DNA from: DASUZB01 sp036377075
Lineage (GTDB): Bacteria; Actinomycetota; CALGFH01
Assembly: GCA_036377075.1 (NCBI GenBank)
Contig: DASUZB010000066.1
Location: 1 to 36,557, forward strand
Direction: 5' to 3'
Length of the DNA: 36,557 bases
Positions 16,195-23,774 of the stretch are shown here, piece after piece (the first letter of the stretch is position 1; each line of letters starts with the position of its first letter). A program made the translations under genes and the position numbers. Under the pieces are notes generated by a model. The model searched no databases. It was not told the DNA's origin and worked only from the letters and a program-made list of their open reading frames with translations.

Positions 16195-16605
16195 ATGCCT
16201 CAACGACGTCCGGTCCGGACGGCGATCGTCGCGGCGGTCGCAGTCCTGTCTACCTTCGTCACCGGTCCCGCCGCGCTGGCCACCGCCGGTGACACGACTC
16301 CGCCCAGCGCGCCGCGCATCGTCTACGCCCAGGGCTACCACTGCCTGACGCTCATCGTCGGCGTCGACCGGTCGACCGACGACCAGACGCCGCAGTCCCA
16401 GCTCACCTACGACGTGTTCGCCGACGGCAGCCTCATCGGCTCGATGGCCGACCTCGGCAGCGAATCCGGCGTGTGGAGCATCCAGCATCTCACCCATACC
16501 GGCCCCAACACCATCACCGTCAAGGCGGTCGACGCGGCCGGCAACCGGTCCGCACCCAGCACCGGCCCCAGCACGACCAACGTCGTGACCGGCTACCCCT
16601 GCTGA
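16195..16605 (+). CDS. Secreted single-domain FN3/Ig-like protein
   Basis: A 136-residue exported protein. ATG 16195 follows GAGGAGGG, and the longer frame to 16126 lacks a ribosome site. The N-terminus (MPQRRPVRTAIVAAVAVLST) is a signal peptide with a likely cleavage after PAALATA. The mature chain begins GDTTPPSAPRIVYAQG, the usual lead-in of a fibronectin-III/Ig-like module, and ends with ITVKAVDAAGNRSAPS, the hallmark last strand of these modules. Two cysteines (in YHC and at the very C-terminus) could form one disulfide. Such modules usually sit on extracellular glycosidases; here it stands alone. It may be an independent secreted binding protein or a remnant of a larger enzyme, since a cellulase-type fragment lies 130 nt downstream on the other strand. 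Confidence 0.7.
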   Translation: MPQRRPVRTAIVAAVAVLSTFVTGPAALATAGDTTPPSAPRIVYAQGYHCLTLIVGVDRSTDDQTPQSQLTYDVFADGSLIGSMADLGSESGVWSIQHLTHTGPNTITVKAVDAAGNRSAPSTGPSTTNVVTGYPC

Positions 16606-16688
16606 CAGGCGTCTACGCCGGCCTGCCGAGCCCATGACCCCTGAGCCAAGGCCCGAGGTGCGCAGGCGCATCGGGAAAGTACGGCGCA

Positions 16689-16732
16689 GGCCCAAGGGGC
16701 CGCCGACCGGCCGGTCGGCGGCCCCTTGGGCC
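16689..16732. repeat. Perfect 44-bp palindrome, possible bidirectional terminator
   Basis: Each base from 16689 to 16710 pairs with its partner from 16732 back to 16711, with no mismatch and no spacer. The centre is GACCGGCCGGTC and the arms contain CCCAAGGGGCCGCC. In RNA the centre would open to a 4-base loop over a stem of about 20 bp. No U-run follows on either strand, which does not rule out termination in actinobacteria. It lies between the FN3-like gene on the plus strand and a gene fragment on the minus strand, so it could stop transcription from both sides. Confidence 0.6.
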
Positions 16733-16736
16733 ACCT

Positions 16737-16890
16737 CCGCGGAGCTGCCGGGCCCGACCCTGCCAGAGAGCACCGTCCGGCCGCGGGCGTCGACCACCGC
16801 GAAGGTGGCCCGGCTGACCGATGCGTCCGCAAGGAGGAAGGCCCGCTTCGCCTCGTTGCTCGCGTAGCCGACCTGGTCGACCCGGACGAC
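16737..16890 (-). pseudogene. Fragment of a GH9 cellulase N-terminal Ig-like (CelD_N) domain
   Basis: About 50 codons on the minus strand read VVRVDQVGYASNEAKRAFLL, then ATFAVVDARGRTVLSGRVGPG. The VRV-QVGY-KRA and VVDA-GRTVLSG patterns match the N-terminal Ig-like domain that precedes the catalytic domain of family 9 cellulases. The match stops after the GRVGPGSS segment, next to the 44-bp palindrome, and nothing like a GH9 catalytic domain follows. The upstream codons show no signal peptide. I read it as a gene remnant. The rest of the 16606-17018 gap holds only the palindrome and a possible promoter. Confidence 0.6.
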
Positions 16891-16951
16891 GCCCGCGCCC
16901 GGCCTGCGCCAGGGTCGCCCGTGGGTGGTTTCACTCAGCGGACCCGATCGA

Positions 16952-16980
16952 TTCTCGCCGCACCGGTCCAGGGCTAGAGT
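16952..16980 (+). promoter_or_regulatory. Candidate promoter of the substrate-binding-protein remnant
   Basis: TTCTCG (16952-16957) and TAGAGT (16975-16980) are spaced by 17 bp, with the ATG 38 nt further on and a GAGGGGG ribosome site in between. The -10 is reasonable for a high-GC actinobacterium and the -35 is poor. Confidence 0.3.
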
Positions 16981-17018
16981 CCGGCCTGCCGCCGCCCCGT
17001 GGAGGCGAGGGGGCCACG

Positions 17019-17713
17019 ATGGAGCCACGCTCAGCAGGGCAGTCGCCGCCCTGGAACGGGTTGCTCACGCGCCGGTCGTTGCTGAAGGGTACGGGCGCCG
17101 CCGTCCTCGGCGCCGGCGCCGGGAGCCTGCTGTCGGCCTGCGGCTCCTCGCTGAAGGGCTCCGGGTCGAGCAGCTCGGGCAAGATCGTGGTCGGCTTCGT
17201 CAGCCCGCAGACCGGCGCGCTGGCCGGCTTCGCGTCCGGGGACAACTTCGTGGTCGACCGGGTGCGCCAGGCCTCCGCCTATTCCAAGGGCTTCCAGGTC
17301 GGCGGCAAGACCTTCTCGGTGGAGATCGTCGTCAAGGACACCCAGGTCAACCCGAACCGGGCGTCGGAGTGGCCAGGGAGCTGGTCCTGCAGGACCACGC
17401 GGACATGATCGTGACCAGCTCCACGCCGGAGACCACCAACCCGGTCGCGACCGTGTGCGAGTCGCAGGGCGTGCCCTGCGTCTCCACGGTGGTCCCCTGG
17501 GAGGCCTGTTACTTCGCGCGGCAGGCCAACGCCAAGAAGCCGAAGCCGTTCACCTACACGACCATGTTCTTCTTCGGGGTGGAGCAGTTCGGCGGCTGCT
17601 TCGTCCCGATGCGGAACCGGATCCAGACCGACAAGGTCGTCGCCGGCATGTTCCCCAACGACGCCGACGGCAACGCCTTCCGCGGCGCCTGGCCGGCTAC
17701 CGGCTCGGCATAG
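17019..17713 (+). pseudogene. Truncated, frameshifted liv-type ABC substrate-binding protein
   Basis: The ATG follows GAGGGGG and starts a normal exported binding protein: a twin-arginine-like LTRRSLLKG, then a lipobox LLSAC, a Ser/Gly linker, and IVVGFVSPQTGALAGFASGD, typical of branched-chain amino acid or amide binding proteins. At 17367-17371 one G seems to be missing (GAGTGG where GAGGTGG would continue the frame). Reading on in the next frame gives VARELVLQDHADMIVTSSTP, the expected continuation. The coding match then runs to NDADGNAFRGA near 17685 and stops, with a stop codon at 17711-17713. Only about 230 of the usual 400 or more residues exist. The single-base shift could be a sequencing error; the missing C-terminal half is not. 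It abuts an IclR fragment. Confidence 0.75.
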
Positions 17714-18338
17714 CATGTTCGTCCTCGGCCAGCGGGTCCCGCGCCAGCGCGAGCTGCGTGAGGCCGCGCTGCCGTACCTCGAGGACCTGTACGAGGCGAC
17801 CCACGAGACCGTCCACCTCGCCGTCCTCGACGGCACCCAGACGCTGTTCCTGGAGAAGGTGACCGGCCACCGCTCCATGCCGATCGGCTCCCGCGTCGGC
17901 GGCCGCATGCCCGCCTACGCGACCGCCACCGGCAAGGTCTTCCTCGCGTTCGGTCCGCCGGAGTACCTGCGGCGCGTGCTCGACGAGGGGCTGGTCCGGA
18001 TCACGCCGCGGACCACCGTCGTCCCCGCCCTGCTCTGCCAGGAGCTGGCGCGGACGGTGAAGCGCGGCTACGGCATCCAGCGGGAGGAGGTCGAGGTCGG
18101 CGTGTCGGCGGTGGCCGCGCCCTTGTTCGACCACCGCGGGCGGGTGATCGCGGCCATCTCGATCACCGGCTACGCCCACCGCCTCGACCTGGAACGCCTC
18201 GCCCCGGCGCTGCTCACGGCGGCGCGCTCCCTGTCCAGGGAGCTGAGCCGCGAGACGGCCAACGGGACCCTGCGCTGGCCACCAGAGCAGCCCCAGCTGG
18301 CCCCAGAGGGGGGCGAGGCGGGACGGCGGCCTCCCTGA
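17692..18338 (+). pseudogene. IclR-family regulator lacking its DNA-binding domain
   Basis: The sequence opens with GYRLGIA, the segment that normally follows the winged helix-turn-helix of IclR proteins, then shifts frame by one base at 17713-17715 (GCATG where GCAATG would be expected) into MFVLGQRVPRQRELREAALP. The ligand-binding domain is otherwise complete: VHLAVLDGTQTLFLEKV, MPAYATATGKVFLAF, YGIQREEVEVGVSAVAAPLF and GRVIAAISITGY. The first 60-80 residues, with the DNA-binding helix, are absent and replaced by the end of the substrate-binding-protein remnant. No ribosome site precedes ATG 17715, so a free effector-domain protein of about 207 residues is possible but unlikely. It looks like the downstream half of a deletion. 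Confidence 0.75.
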
Positions 18339-18421
18339 GCGACACGGCCGGCTTCCTTCCGGGCCGCGCGGGGTACGCTGATGCGAGAGCTGACCAGGCG
18401 GGACGACGGAAGGGGACGGCC

Positions 18422-18673
18422 ATGGCGGGGAAGTTCGGCCTCGACCCTCAGCTTCTGGACAACGAGGCGCTGGAGCGCGAGCTGCGCCACCTGTACGCGA
18501 CCAGGGAGGAGACCTTCTTCCACGGCTCGCGCCAAGCGCTCCTCAACCACACCGACCGCATGCACCAACTCGAGCGCGAGTACGCGCGGCGCTTCCCCGA
18601 CCGGACCCGGGCCGACGCGCTGCGCACCCGCAAGGGCTCGAGGCAGCAGGCGGGGCAGCCGGCCGGCCGCTGA
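18422..18673 (+). CDS. DUF6158-like small protein
   Basis: An 83-residue soluble, helical, charged protein: LDPQLLDNEALERELRHLYA, then TREETFFHGSRQALLNHTDRMHQLEREYARRFPDRT. The pattern of a REL-x-LH/Y-TR-ET-HGS-AL-HT-R-LE-EY-RR-P segment matches the actinobacterial DUF6158 family as I remember it, which has no known function. The ATG follows AAGGGG by 8 nt. It lies 83 bp after the IclR remnant and 92 bp before the ABC exporter genes. The C-terminal Gln/Arg tail looks disordered. A similar name such as a small hypothetical protein would be equally fair. Confidence 0.65.
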   Translation: MAGKFGLDPQLLDNEALERELRHLYATREETFFHGSRQALLNHTDRMHQLEREYARRFPDRTRADALRTRKGSRQQAGQPAGR

Positions 18674-18728
18674 CCGGGCGGGGGACCCGGAACCGTCGCC
18701 GAATCCGCGGGCTGAGCGCCCGAAATTC

Positions 18729-18757
18729 GATTTCCTGACGCCGCAGCAACCCTTACG
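18729..18757 (+). promoter_or_regulatory. Candidate leaderless promoter of the ABC exporter
   Basis: TTTCCT and TACGGT are about 17 bp apart, and the ATG begins 9 nt after TACGGT, so transcription would start at or next to the start codon. GAAGG touches the ATG and is too close to serve as a ribosome site, which fits a leaderless message. The surrounding bases are less GC-rich than the flanking genes. Confidence 0.3.
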
Positions 18758-18765
18758 GTCGAAGG

Positions 18766-20469
18766 ATGCGCGAGCTTCCTCTGGCCGATCCTGGCGTGCC
18801 CGATCTCCGGTCGCCTGCCCGCTTCCTGCTGTGGGTGGCGCGGCGGCAGGCAGGCACGATCGCGATCGGGGCGCTCTACGGCGTGCTCTGGGCCGCGACG
18901 ATGGCGATCACGCCGGCCCTGGTCGGGCATGCGATCGACGGCGGCGTCGCCACCGGCGACACCGGGGTGCTGCTGCGCTGGTCCGGCCTGGTCCTCGCCG
19001 TGGGGATCGGCGGCGCCGTCGCCGGCATCATGCGGCACCGGACCGTGGTGGTGAACTGGCTCACCGCCGTCTACCGGGTGCAGCAACTGCTGGTGCGCCA
19101 CGCCGTCCGCCTCGGGGGCTCGCTGCCGCGGCGCATCGCCGCCGGCGAGGTGGTCAGCGTCGGCTCGCAGGACGTCGAGCGCATCGCCGGCGCGATCGAC
19201 ATCACCGCGCGGCTGTCTGGCGCGATCGTCGCGTTCTTCATGGTCGTCGCGCTGATGCTGCGCGCCTCCGCCACGCTCGGGCTGGCCGTGCTCGTCGGGG
19301 TGCCGCTGGTGTCGGCGGCGGTCGGCCCGCTGCTGCGGCCGCTGCACGACCGGCAGGCGCGGCGCCGCGAGCTGGTCGGCCAGCTGACCACGCTCGGCGC
19401 CGACACCGTCAGCGGCCTGCGGGTGCTGCGCGGCATCGGCGGCGAGGAGGAGTTCTCGCGCCGCTACCGCGTGGCCTCGCAGGAGGTCCGCGCCGCCGGC
19501 GTGGCCGCCGGGCGGGTGCAGTCGCTGCTCGACGCGGCACAGGTCGCGCTGCCCGGCGTCTTCGTCGTCGCGGTCACCTGGCTCGGAGCGCGCCTGGCGG
19601 TCGCCGGCAGCATCAGCGTCGGCGAGCTGGTCGCCTTCTACGGCTACGCGGCCTTCCTGCTCCTCCCCGTCCGGACCACCACCGAGGCGGCCGACAAGTT
19701 CACCCGTGCCCTGGTCGCCGCGCGCCGGGCGATCCGGGTGCTCGCGCTCGAACCCGAGCTCGAATCGGGGACGGCAGCCGCGCCGCCGCCGGGCGCGACG
19801 CTGGTCGACCGCGCCAGCGGGCTGGTCGTGTACCCCGGCGAGCTGACCGCGATCGTCGCCGGCGTCCCGGAGGAGGCCGCCGCGATCGCCGACCGGCTCG
19901 GCCGGCTCGCCGACGGCGACGGCGTGACGCTCGGCGGCGTCGCCCTGCGCGACCTGCCCCTCGAGGTGGTGCGCCGGCGGGTGCTGGTCAGCGAGCGCGA
20001 CCCGCGGCTGTTCACCGGGCGGCTCGCCGCCGAGCTCGACCCGACCGGCCGGGCGCCGGCCGAGCGGGTGCTCGCGGCGCTGCACGCGGCCTCCGCCGAG
20101 GACGCCATCGAGGCGTTGCCGGACGGCCTGGCCACCGAGGTCGAGGAGCGGGGGCGCTCGTTCTCCGGTGGGCAGCGCCAGCGGCTGGTGCTGGCCCGCG
20201 CGCTGGTCGCCGACCCGGAGATCCTCGTGCTCGACGAGCCGACCAGCGCGGTCGACGCCCACACCGAGGCGCGCATCGCCGAGCGGCTCAAGGTGCGGCG
20301 CGACGGCCGCACCACCGTCGTCTGCACCACCAGCCCGCTGCTGCTCGACCGCGCCGACCGCGTCGCCCTCGTGGTCGACGGCCGGGTCGTCGCCGAGGGC
20401 CGCCACCGCGACCTGATCCACACCGAGCCGCGCTACCGCGCGGTCGTGACCAGGGAGGAGGAAGCATGA
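18766..20469 (+). CDS. ABC exporter half-transporter with degenerate Walker A (heterodimer subunit 1)
   Basis: A 567-residue type IV ABC half-transporter: six membrane segments (residues about 30-300) then a nucleotide-binding domain (about 345-567). The Walker A site is destroyed: where GPSGSGKST is expected the sequence reads AIVAGVPEEAAAIADRLGR (363-380). The Q-loop reads SERDPRLF, with Glu for Gln, and the H-loop region reads VVCTTSPLL with no His. The signature FSGGQ (466-470) and Walker B ILVLDE (486-491) are intact. It therefore cannot bind ATP normally itself but can supply the signature face to its partner. The stop overlaps the ATG of the second half-transporter (ATGA), so they form one coupled unit. 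The substrate is unknown; lipids, peptides and drugs are all possible. Confidence 0.9.
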   Translation: MRELPLADPGVPDLRSPARFLLWVARRQAGTIAIGALYGVLWAATMAITPALVGHAIDGGVATGDTGVLLRWSGLVLAVGIGGAVAGIMRHRTVVVNWLTAVYRVQQLLVRHAVRLGGSLPRRIAAGEVVSVGSQDVERIAGAIDITARLSGAIVAFFMVVALMLRASATLGLAVLVGVPLVSAAVGPLLRPLHDRQARRRELVGQLTTLGADTVSGLRVLRGIGGEEEFSRRYRVASQEVRAAGVAAGRVQSLLDAAQVALPGVFVVAVTWLGARLAVAGSISVGELVAFYGYAAFLLLPVRTTTEAADKFTRALVAARRAIRVLALEPELESGTAAAPPPGATLVDRASGLVVYPGELTAIVAGVPEEAAAIADRLGRLADGDGVTLGGVALRDLPLEVVRRRVLVSERDPRLFTGRLAAELDPTGRAPAERVLAALHAASAEDAIEALPDGLATEVEERGRSFSGGQRQRLVLARALVADPEILVLDEPTSAVDAHTEARIAERLKVRRDGRTTVVCTTSPLLLDRADRVALVVDGRVVAEGRHRDLIHTEPRYRAVVTREEEA

Positions 20470-22223
20470 GCGCGCTGCCGGTCGCGACGTCGGCGCAGGT
20501 GCGCGCGCACGCGCGCGCGATCGCGCGGCGCCACCGGCGCGGGCTGGCCGCCGTCATCGGCCTGCACGCCGCCGCGGCGCTCGCCGGGCTCGTCTCGCCG
20601 GCGCTGCTCGGCGGGATCGTCGACGCCGTCCGCCGCGGGACGAGCACCGGCCACGTCGACCGGGTCGCGCTGGCGGTGCTCGCGGCCCTGGTCGCGCACG
20701 TGCTGCTGGAGCGGGGCGCGCGCCTGGCCTCCTACGTCCTCGGTGAGCGGGTCCTGGCCGAGCTGCGCGAGGAGTTCCTCGACCGGGTGCTCGCGCTGCC
20801 GCTCGGCACGGTCGAGCGGGCCGGCACCGGCGACCTGCTCACCCGCTCGACGCGTGACGTCGAGGAGGTCGCCGAGTCGGTGCGCTTCGCCGTGCCCGAG
20901 ACGCTGATCGCCGGCGTGACCGCGACCCTCACGGTGGCGGCGGCGCTGGTGGTCGCGCCGCGGGTGGCGCTGCCGTGCCTCGTGGTCACGCCGCTGCTGT
21001 GGTTCTCGACCCGCTGGTACCTCAGGCGCGCCCGCCCCGGCTACCTGCGCGAGATGGCGGCGTGGTCGCGGCTGACCGCCGGCATCACCGAGACGGTCGA
21101 GGGCGGCCGCACGATCGACGCGCTGCGCCTCGGGCAGCGGCGCATCCGCCGCACCGACGACGACATCCGCGAGCAGTACGCGGCCGAGCGCTACACGATG
21201 TTCCTGCGCACCGTCTGGTTCCCGGTGGTGGAGAGCGCCTACGTGGTGCCGGTGACCATGGCGATCGTCGCCGGCGGGCTGCTGCACGCGCGCGGGCTGG
21301 CGACGCTCGGCGAGGTCACCGCGGTGGTGCTCTACATGCGGCAGCTGGTCGACCCGCTCGACCAGGTGCTGTCCTGGCTCGACCACCTGCAGGTCGGCGC
21401 GACCTCGCTCGCCCGGCTGCTCGGCGTCGCCAACGTGCCGCCGGACCGCGAGGAGAGCGGGCGCCGCCCGGACGGCGAGCGGCTCGTCGCCGACGGCGTG
21501 CGCTTCGCCTACACCGCCGGGCGGGACGTCCTGCACGGGGTCGGCCTGCGCGTGCGCGAGGGCGAGCGGCTGGCGATGGTGGGGCCGAGCGGCGCCGGCA
21601 AGTCGACCCTCGGCCGGCTGCTCGCCGGCGTCAACGCGCCGCGCGCCGGCTCGGTGACCGTCGGCGGCGTCAGGCTGGTCGAGCTGCCCCTGGACGAGCT
21701 GCGCGGCCAGGTCGCGCTGGTGACGCAGGAGCAGCACGTCTTCGCCGGGACCCTGCGCGACAACCTGCTGCTCGCCCGTCCGGACGCCGACGACGCCACC
21801 GTCTACAGGGCCCTCGCCGCGGTCGACGCGCTCGCCTGGGCGGAGGCGCTCCCGGCCGGCCTGGCGACCAAGGTCGGCGCGAACGGGTACGCGCTCTCGC
21901 CCGGGCAGGCGCAGCAGGTCGCGCTCGCGCGGCTGGTGCTCGCCGACCCGCACACGCTGGTGCTCGACGAGGCGACCTCGCTGCTCGACCCGCGCGCCGC
22001 CAGGCACCTGGAGCGGTCGCTCTCGGCGGTCCTCGCCGACCGCACCGTGGTGGCGATCGCGCACCGGCTGCACGCCGCCCAGGACGCCGACCGGGTCGCC
22101 GTCGTCGAGGACGGGCGCATCACCGAACTCGGCACGCACGACGAGCTGGTGGCCGCCGGCGGCGCCTACGCCGCCCTGTGGCGCTCCTGGCACGACGGCC
22201 CGGCCGCGACGCGGCAACCTTGA
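20466..22223 (+). CDS. ABC exporter half-transporter with active Walker A (heterodimer subunit 2)
   Basis: A 585-residue half-transporter starting at ATG 20466, with GGAGGAGGAAGC just upstream inside the previous gene. Six membrane segments fill residues about 25-305. The nucleotide-binding domain has Walker A GPSGAGKST (373-381), Q421 in VTQEQHVF, Walker B LVLDEA (498-503) with its catalytic Glu, and H533 in IAHRL, all intact. The signature is altered to LSPGQ (477-481). Paired with subunit 1, one composite site combines this Walker A with the intact signature of the partner and should hydrolyse ATP. The other site combines two broken halves. This is the asymmetric plan of heterodimeric exporters such as TM287/288, taken further. 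It converges on the metallopeptidase gene with a 6-nt gap. Confidence 0.92.
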   Translation: MSALPVATSAQVRAHARAIARRHRRGLAAVIGLHAAAALAGLVSPALLGGIVDAVRRGTSTGHVDRVALAVLAALVAHVLLERGARLASYVLGERVLAELREEFLDRVLALPLGTVERAGTGDLLTRSTRDVEEVAESVRFAVPETLIAGVTATLTVAAALVVAPRVALPCLVVTPLLWFSTRWYLRRARPGYLREMAAWSRLTAGITETVEGGRTIDALRLGQRRIRRTDDDIREQYAAERYTMFLRTVWFPVVESAYVVPVTMAIVAGGLLHARGLATLGEVTAVVLYMRQLVDPLDQVLSWLDHLQVGATSLARLLGVANVPPDREESGRRPDGERLVADGVRFAYTAGRDVLHGVGLRVREGERLAMVGPSGAGKSTLGRLLAGVNAPRAGSVTVGGVRLVELPLDELRGQVALVTQEQHVFAGTLRDNLLLARPDADDATVYRALAAVDALAWAEALPAGLATKVGANGYALSPGQAQQVALARLVLADPHTLVLDEATSLLDPRAARHLERSLSAVLADRTVVAIAHRLHAAQDADRVAVVEDGRITELGTHDELVAAGGAYAALWRSWHDGPAATRQP

Positions 22224-22229
22224 CGCGGC

Positions 22230-23756
22230 TCAGGACGCCAGCGTGCGGGCGGTGGCCGCGTCCGGGGCGATGCCCAGGCGCGCCTCGCCGCCGGGGCAGC
22301 GCAGCACGGCGTAGTCGGTGGGGCCCTGGCGGGCCATCGTCTCGCCCGCCACGGCCGCCTGCGCGCGGCTGGCGGGGAAGGCGGCCTGGTACCAGGCCTG
22401 CACCGACTGGCACAGGCCGCTCGACCCGCGCCGCTGCGCCAGCGCCAGGCTGACGCCCGTCCGAGAACCGTCGGCGTAGGTGGCCAGCTCCCCGCCGGCC
22501 CAGGCGGCGGCCCGGTCGAGCGTGCGGTCCAGCGCCCGGTCCTTGTGGCCGCCGGGCGCCTGGAACTGCCACAGCAGGTCGGCCGCGCCGAAGGTGTCGC
22601 GGCCGAGCAGCCGCCACGACGCCGCCGGCGCCGGCGCGTCGCGCGGGTCGAGCGCCTGCTCGTTCGCCTCGTAGCGGTCGGGGAACAGCACCTGCGCCGA
22701 AGTGGTCGGCGGCCGCGCGTAGGCGCGGTCGACGCGCTTCCAGCCGCCGGACGCGTAGAGCTTGCAGACGAAGCTCATGCCCTGCAGGTACGGGAAGGTG
22801 AGCCGCTGGGAGAGGTAGGCGGGCAGGCGGTCGAGCTTTCCCTGCGCCGGCAGGGCCTCGGAGAGCATCGAGAGCTGGTCTTCCAGGCCGAGCTTGGCCA
22901 GCGAGTACTGCTGCATGGTCAGGGTGGCGTCACCCTCGACCAGGCCCAGGGCGCCGAGGTTGGCGTCGGCCTGGCCCGGCCGCGGGTGCTCGGCGGCGGC
23001 CGGAAGGTGCAGGTTCTGGTCGGCGAGGGCGTGCTCCAGCTCGTGGGAGAGGGTGACCCGCGAGCTGGCGCTGAGCTTGGCGCCGCTGCCGACCACCAGC
23101 TCGCCGGTGTCCGGGTCGTAGAAGCCGGCCACCGCGCCGCTGAGCGCCTTGGCCTGCAGCGCCTTCAGGTCCGAGCCGGCCGGTAGCGCGCCGATCGCGA
23201 CCAGGGCGCGACCCTCCGCGTCGGCCTGGGCCCGCGGGTAGTCCTTCGCCACCGAGGCGGCGACCCGGCTGGCGAGCGCCGCGGGGGAGAGGAACCTCGG
23301 TGCCGGCAGGTGCTTGAAGCGCAGGCCGCGCAGGTGCTGCACGCTCGTGGCGATGGAGCGGACCTGCGCCCGCAGGTCTCCGCTCGGCGCCTGACCGCCG
23401 CCGCCGAACAGCCCGCCTCCCTGGCCGGCGCCGGCCAGCGCGTCGATGCAGGCGGTCGCGTCGCCCCCGCCGCCGAGCAGGCCGCCGAGGGCGTCGAGCC
23501 CGCCACCGCCGTTGCCGAGCAGGCTGCCGAGCTGGCCGAGCAGGTCGCCGGTGTCGGCGCCGCCCTGCCCACCCTGGCCCGGCTGGCCCTGCGACTCGTC
23601 CAGCCGGCGCTGCGCCTCGGCCGCCTGCTCGGCCCGCCGCGCCTGCGCCCGGCTGCTCGCCGCGCTGCGCCACTGCCAGACGAGCACGCCGGACTCGGCC
23701 ACCAGGACGGTCGCCACCAGCGCCACCGCCAGCTTCCGCAAAGCAGCTCGGTCCAT
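22230..23756 (-). CDS. Membrane-anchored HExxH metallopeptidase (DUF6782-like)
   Basis: A 508-residue protein with an N-terminal anchor (LAVALVATVLVAESGVLVW, residues 9-27), so the enzyme faces outside. Residues 30-125 are a low-complexity Gln/Gly-rich linker (GGGGLDALGGLLGGGG). The catalytic domain has FYDPDTGELVVG, the zinc motif HELEH (H238, E239, H242) followed by ALADQ, and E274 in GLVEGDAT as the probable third ligand. This arrangement is that of gluzincins and matches actinobacterial proteins labelled putative metallopeptidase or DUF6782. Three Cys lie in the domain. It follows the MFS gene by 18 nt and so is probably in its operon. No good ribosome site is seen before the ATG. Substrate and partner are unknown. 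Confidence 0.78.
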   Translation of the reverse strand: MDRAALRKLAVALVATVLVAESGVLVWQWRSAASSRAQARRAEQAAEAQRRLDESQGQPGQGGQGGADTGDLLGQLGSLLGNGGGGLDALGGLLGGGGDATACIDALAGAGQGGGLFGGGGQAPSGDLRAQVRSIATSVQHLRGLRFKHLPAPRFLSPAALASRVAASVAKDYPRAQADAEGRALVAIGALPAGSDLKALQAKALSGAVAGFYDPDTGELVVGSGAKLSASSRVTLSHELEHALADQNLHLPAAAEHPRPGQADANLGALGLVEGDATLTMQQYSLAKLGLEDQLSMLSEALPAQGKLDRLPAYLSQRLTFPYLQGMSFVCKLYASGGWKRVDRAYARPPTTSAQVLFPDRYEANEQALDPRDAPAPAASWRLLGRDTFGAADLLWQFQAPGGHKDRALDRTLDRAAAWAGGELATYADGSRTGVSLALAQRRGSSGLCQSVQAWYQAAFPASRAQAAVAGETMARQGPTDYAVLRCPGGEARLGIAPDAATARTLAS

Positions 23757-23774
23757 GACAAAAAGGATACGGCG

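Noticed and set aside
16689..16732. Palindrome as the terminal inverted repeat of an insertion sequence
   Set aside because: There is no transposase nearby and no separated inverted copy. The two arms are contiguous.
17715..18338. Free-standing IclR effector-domain regulator
   Set aside because: There is no ribosome site, its first codons continue from an IclR segment in another frame, and the DNA-binding part is missing, so a remnant is the better reading.
18422..18673. Small gene as a toxin or antitoxin
   Set aside because: It has no partner gene and no toxin-like motif, and its pattern fits a DUF6158-like protein.
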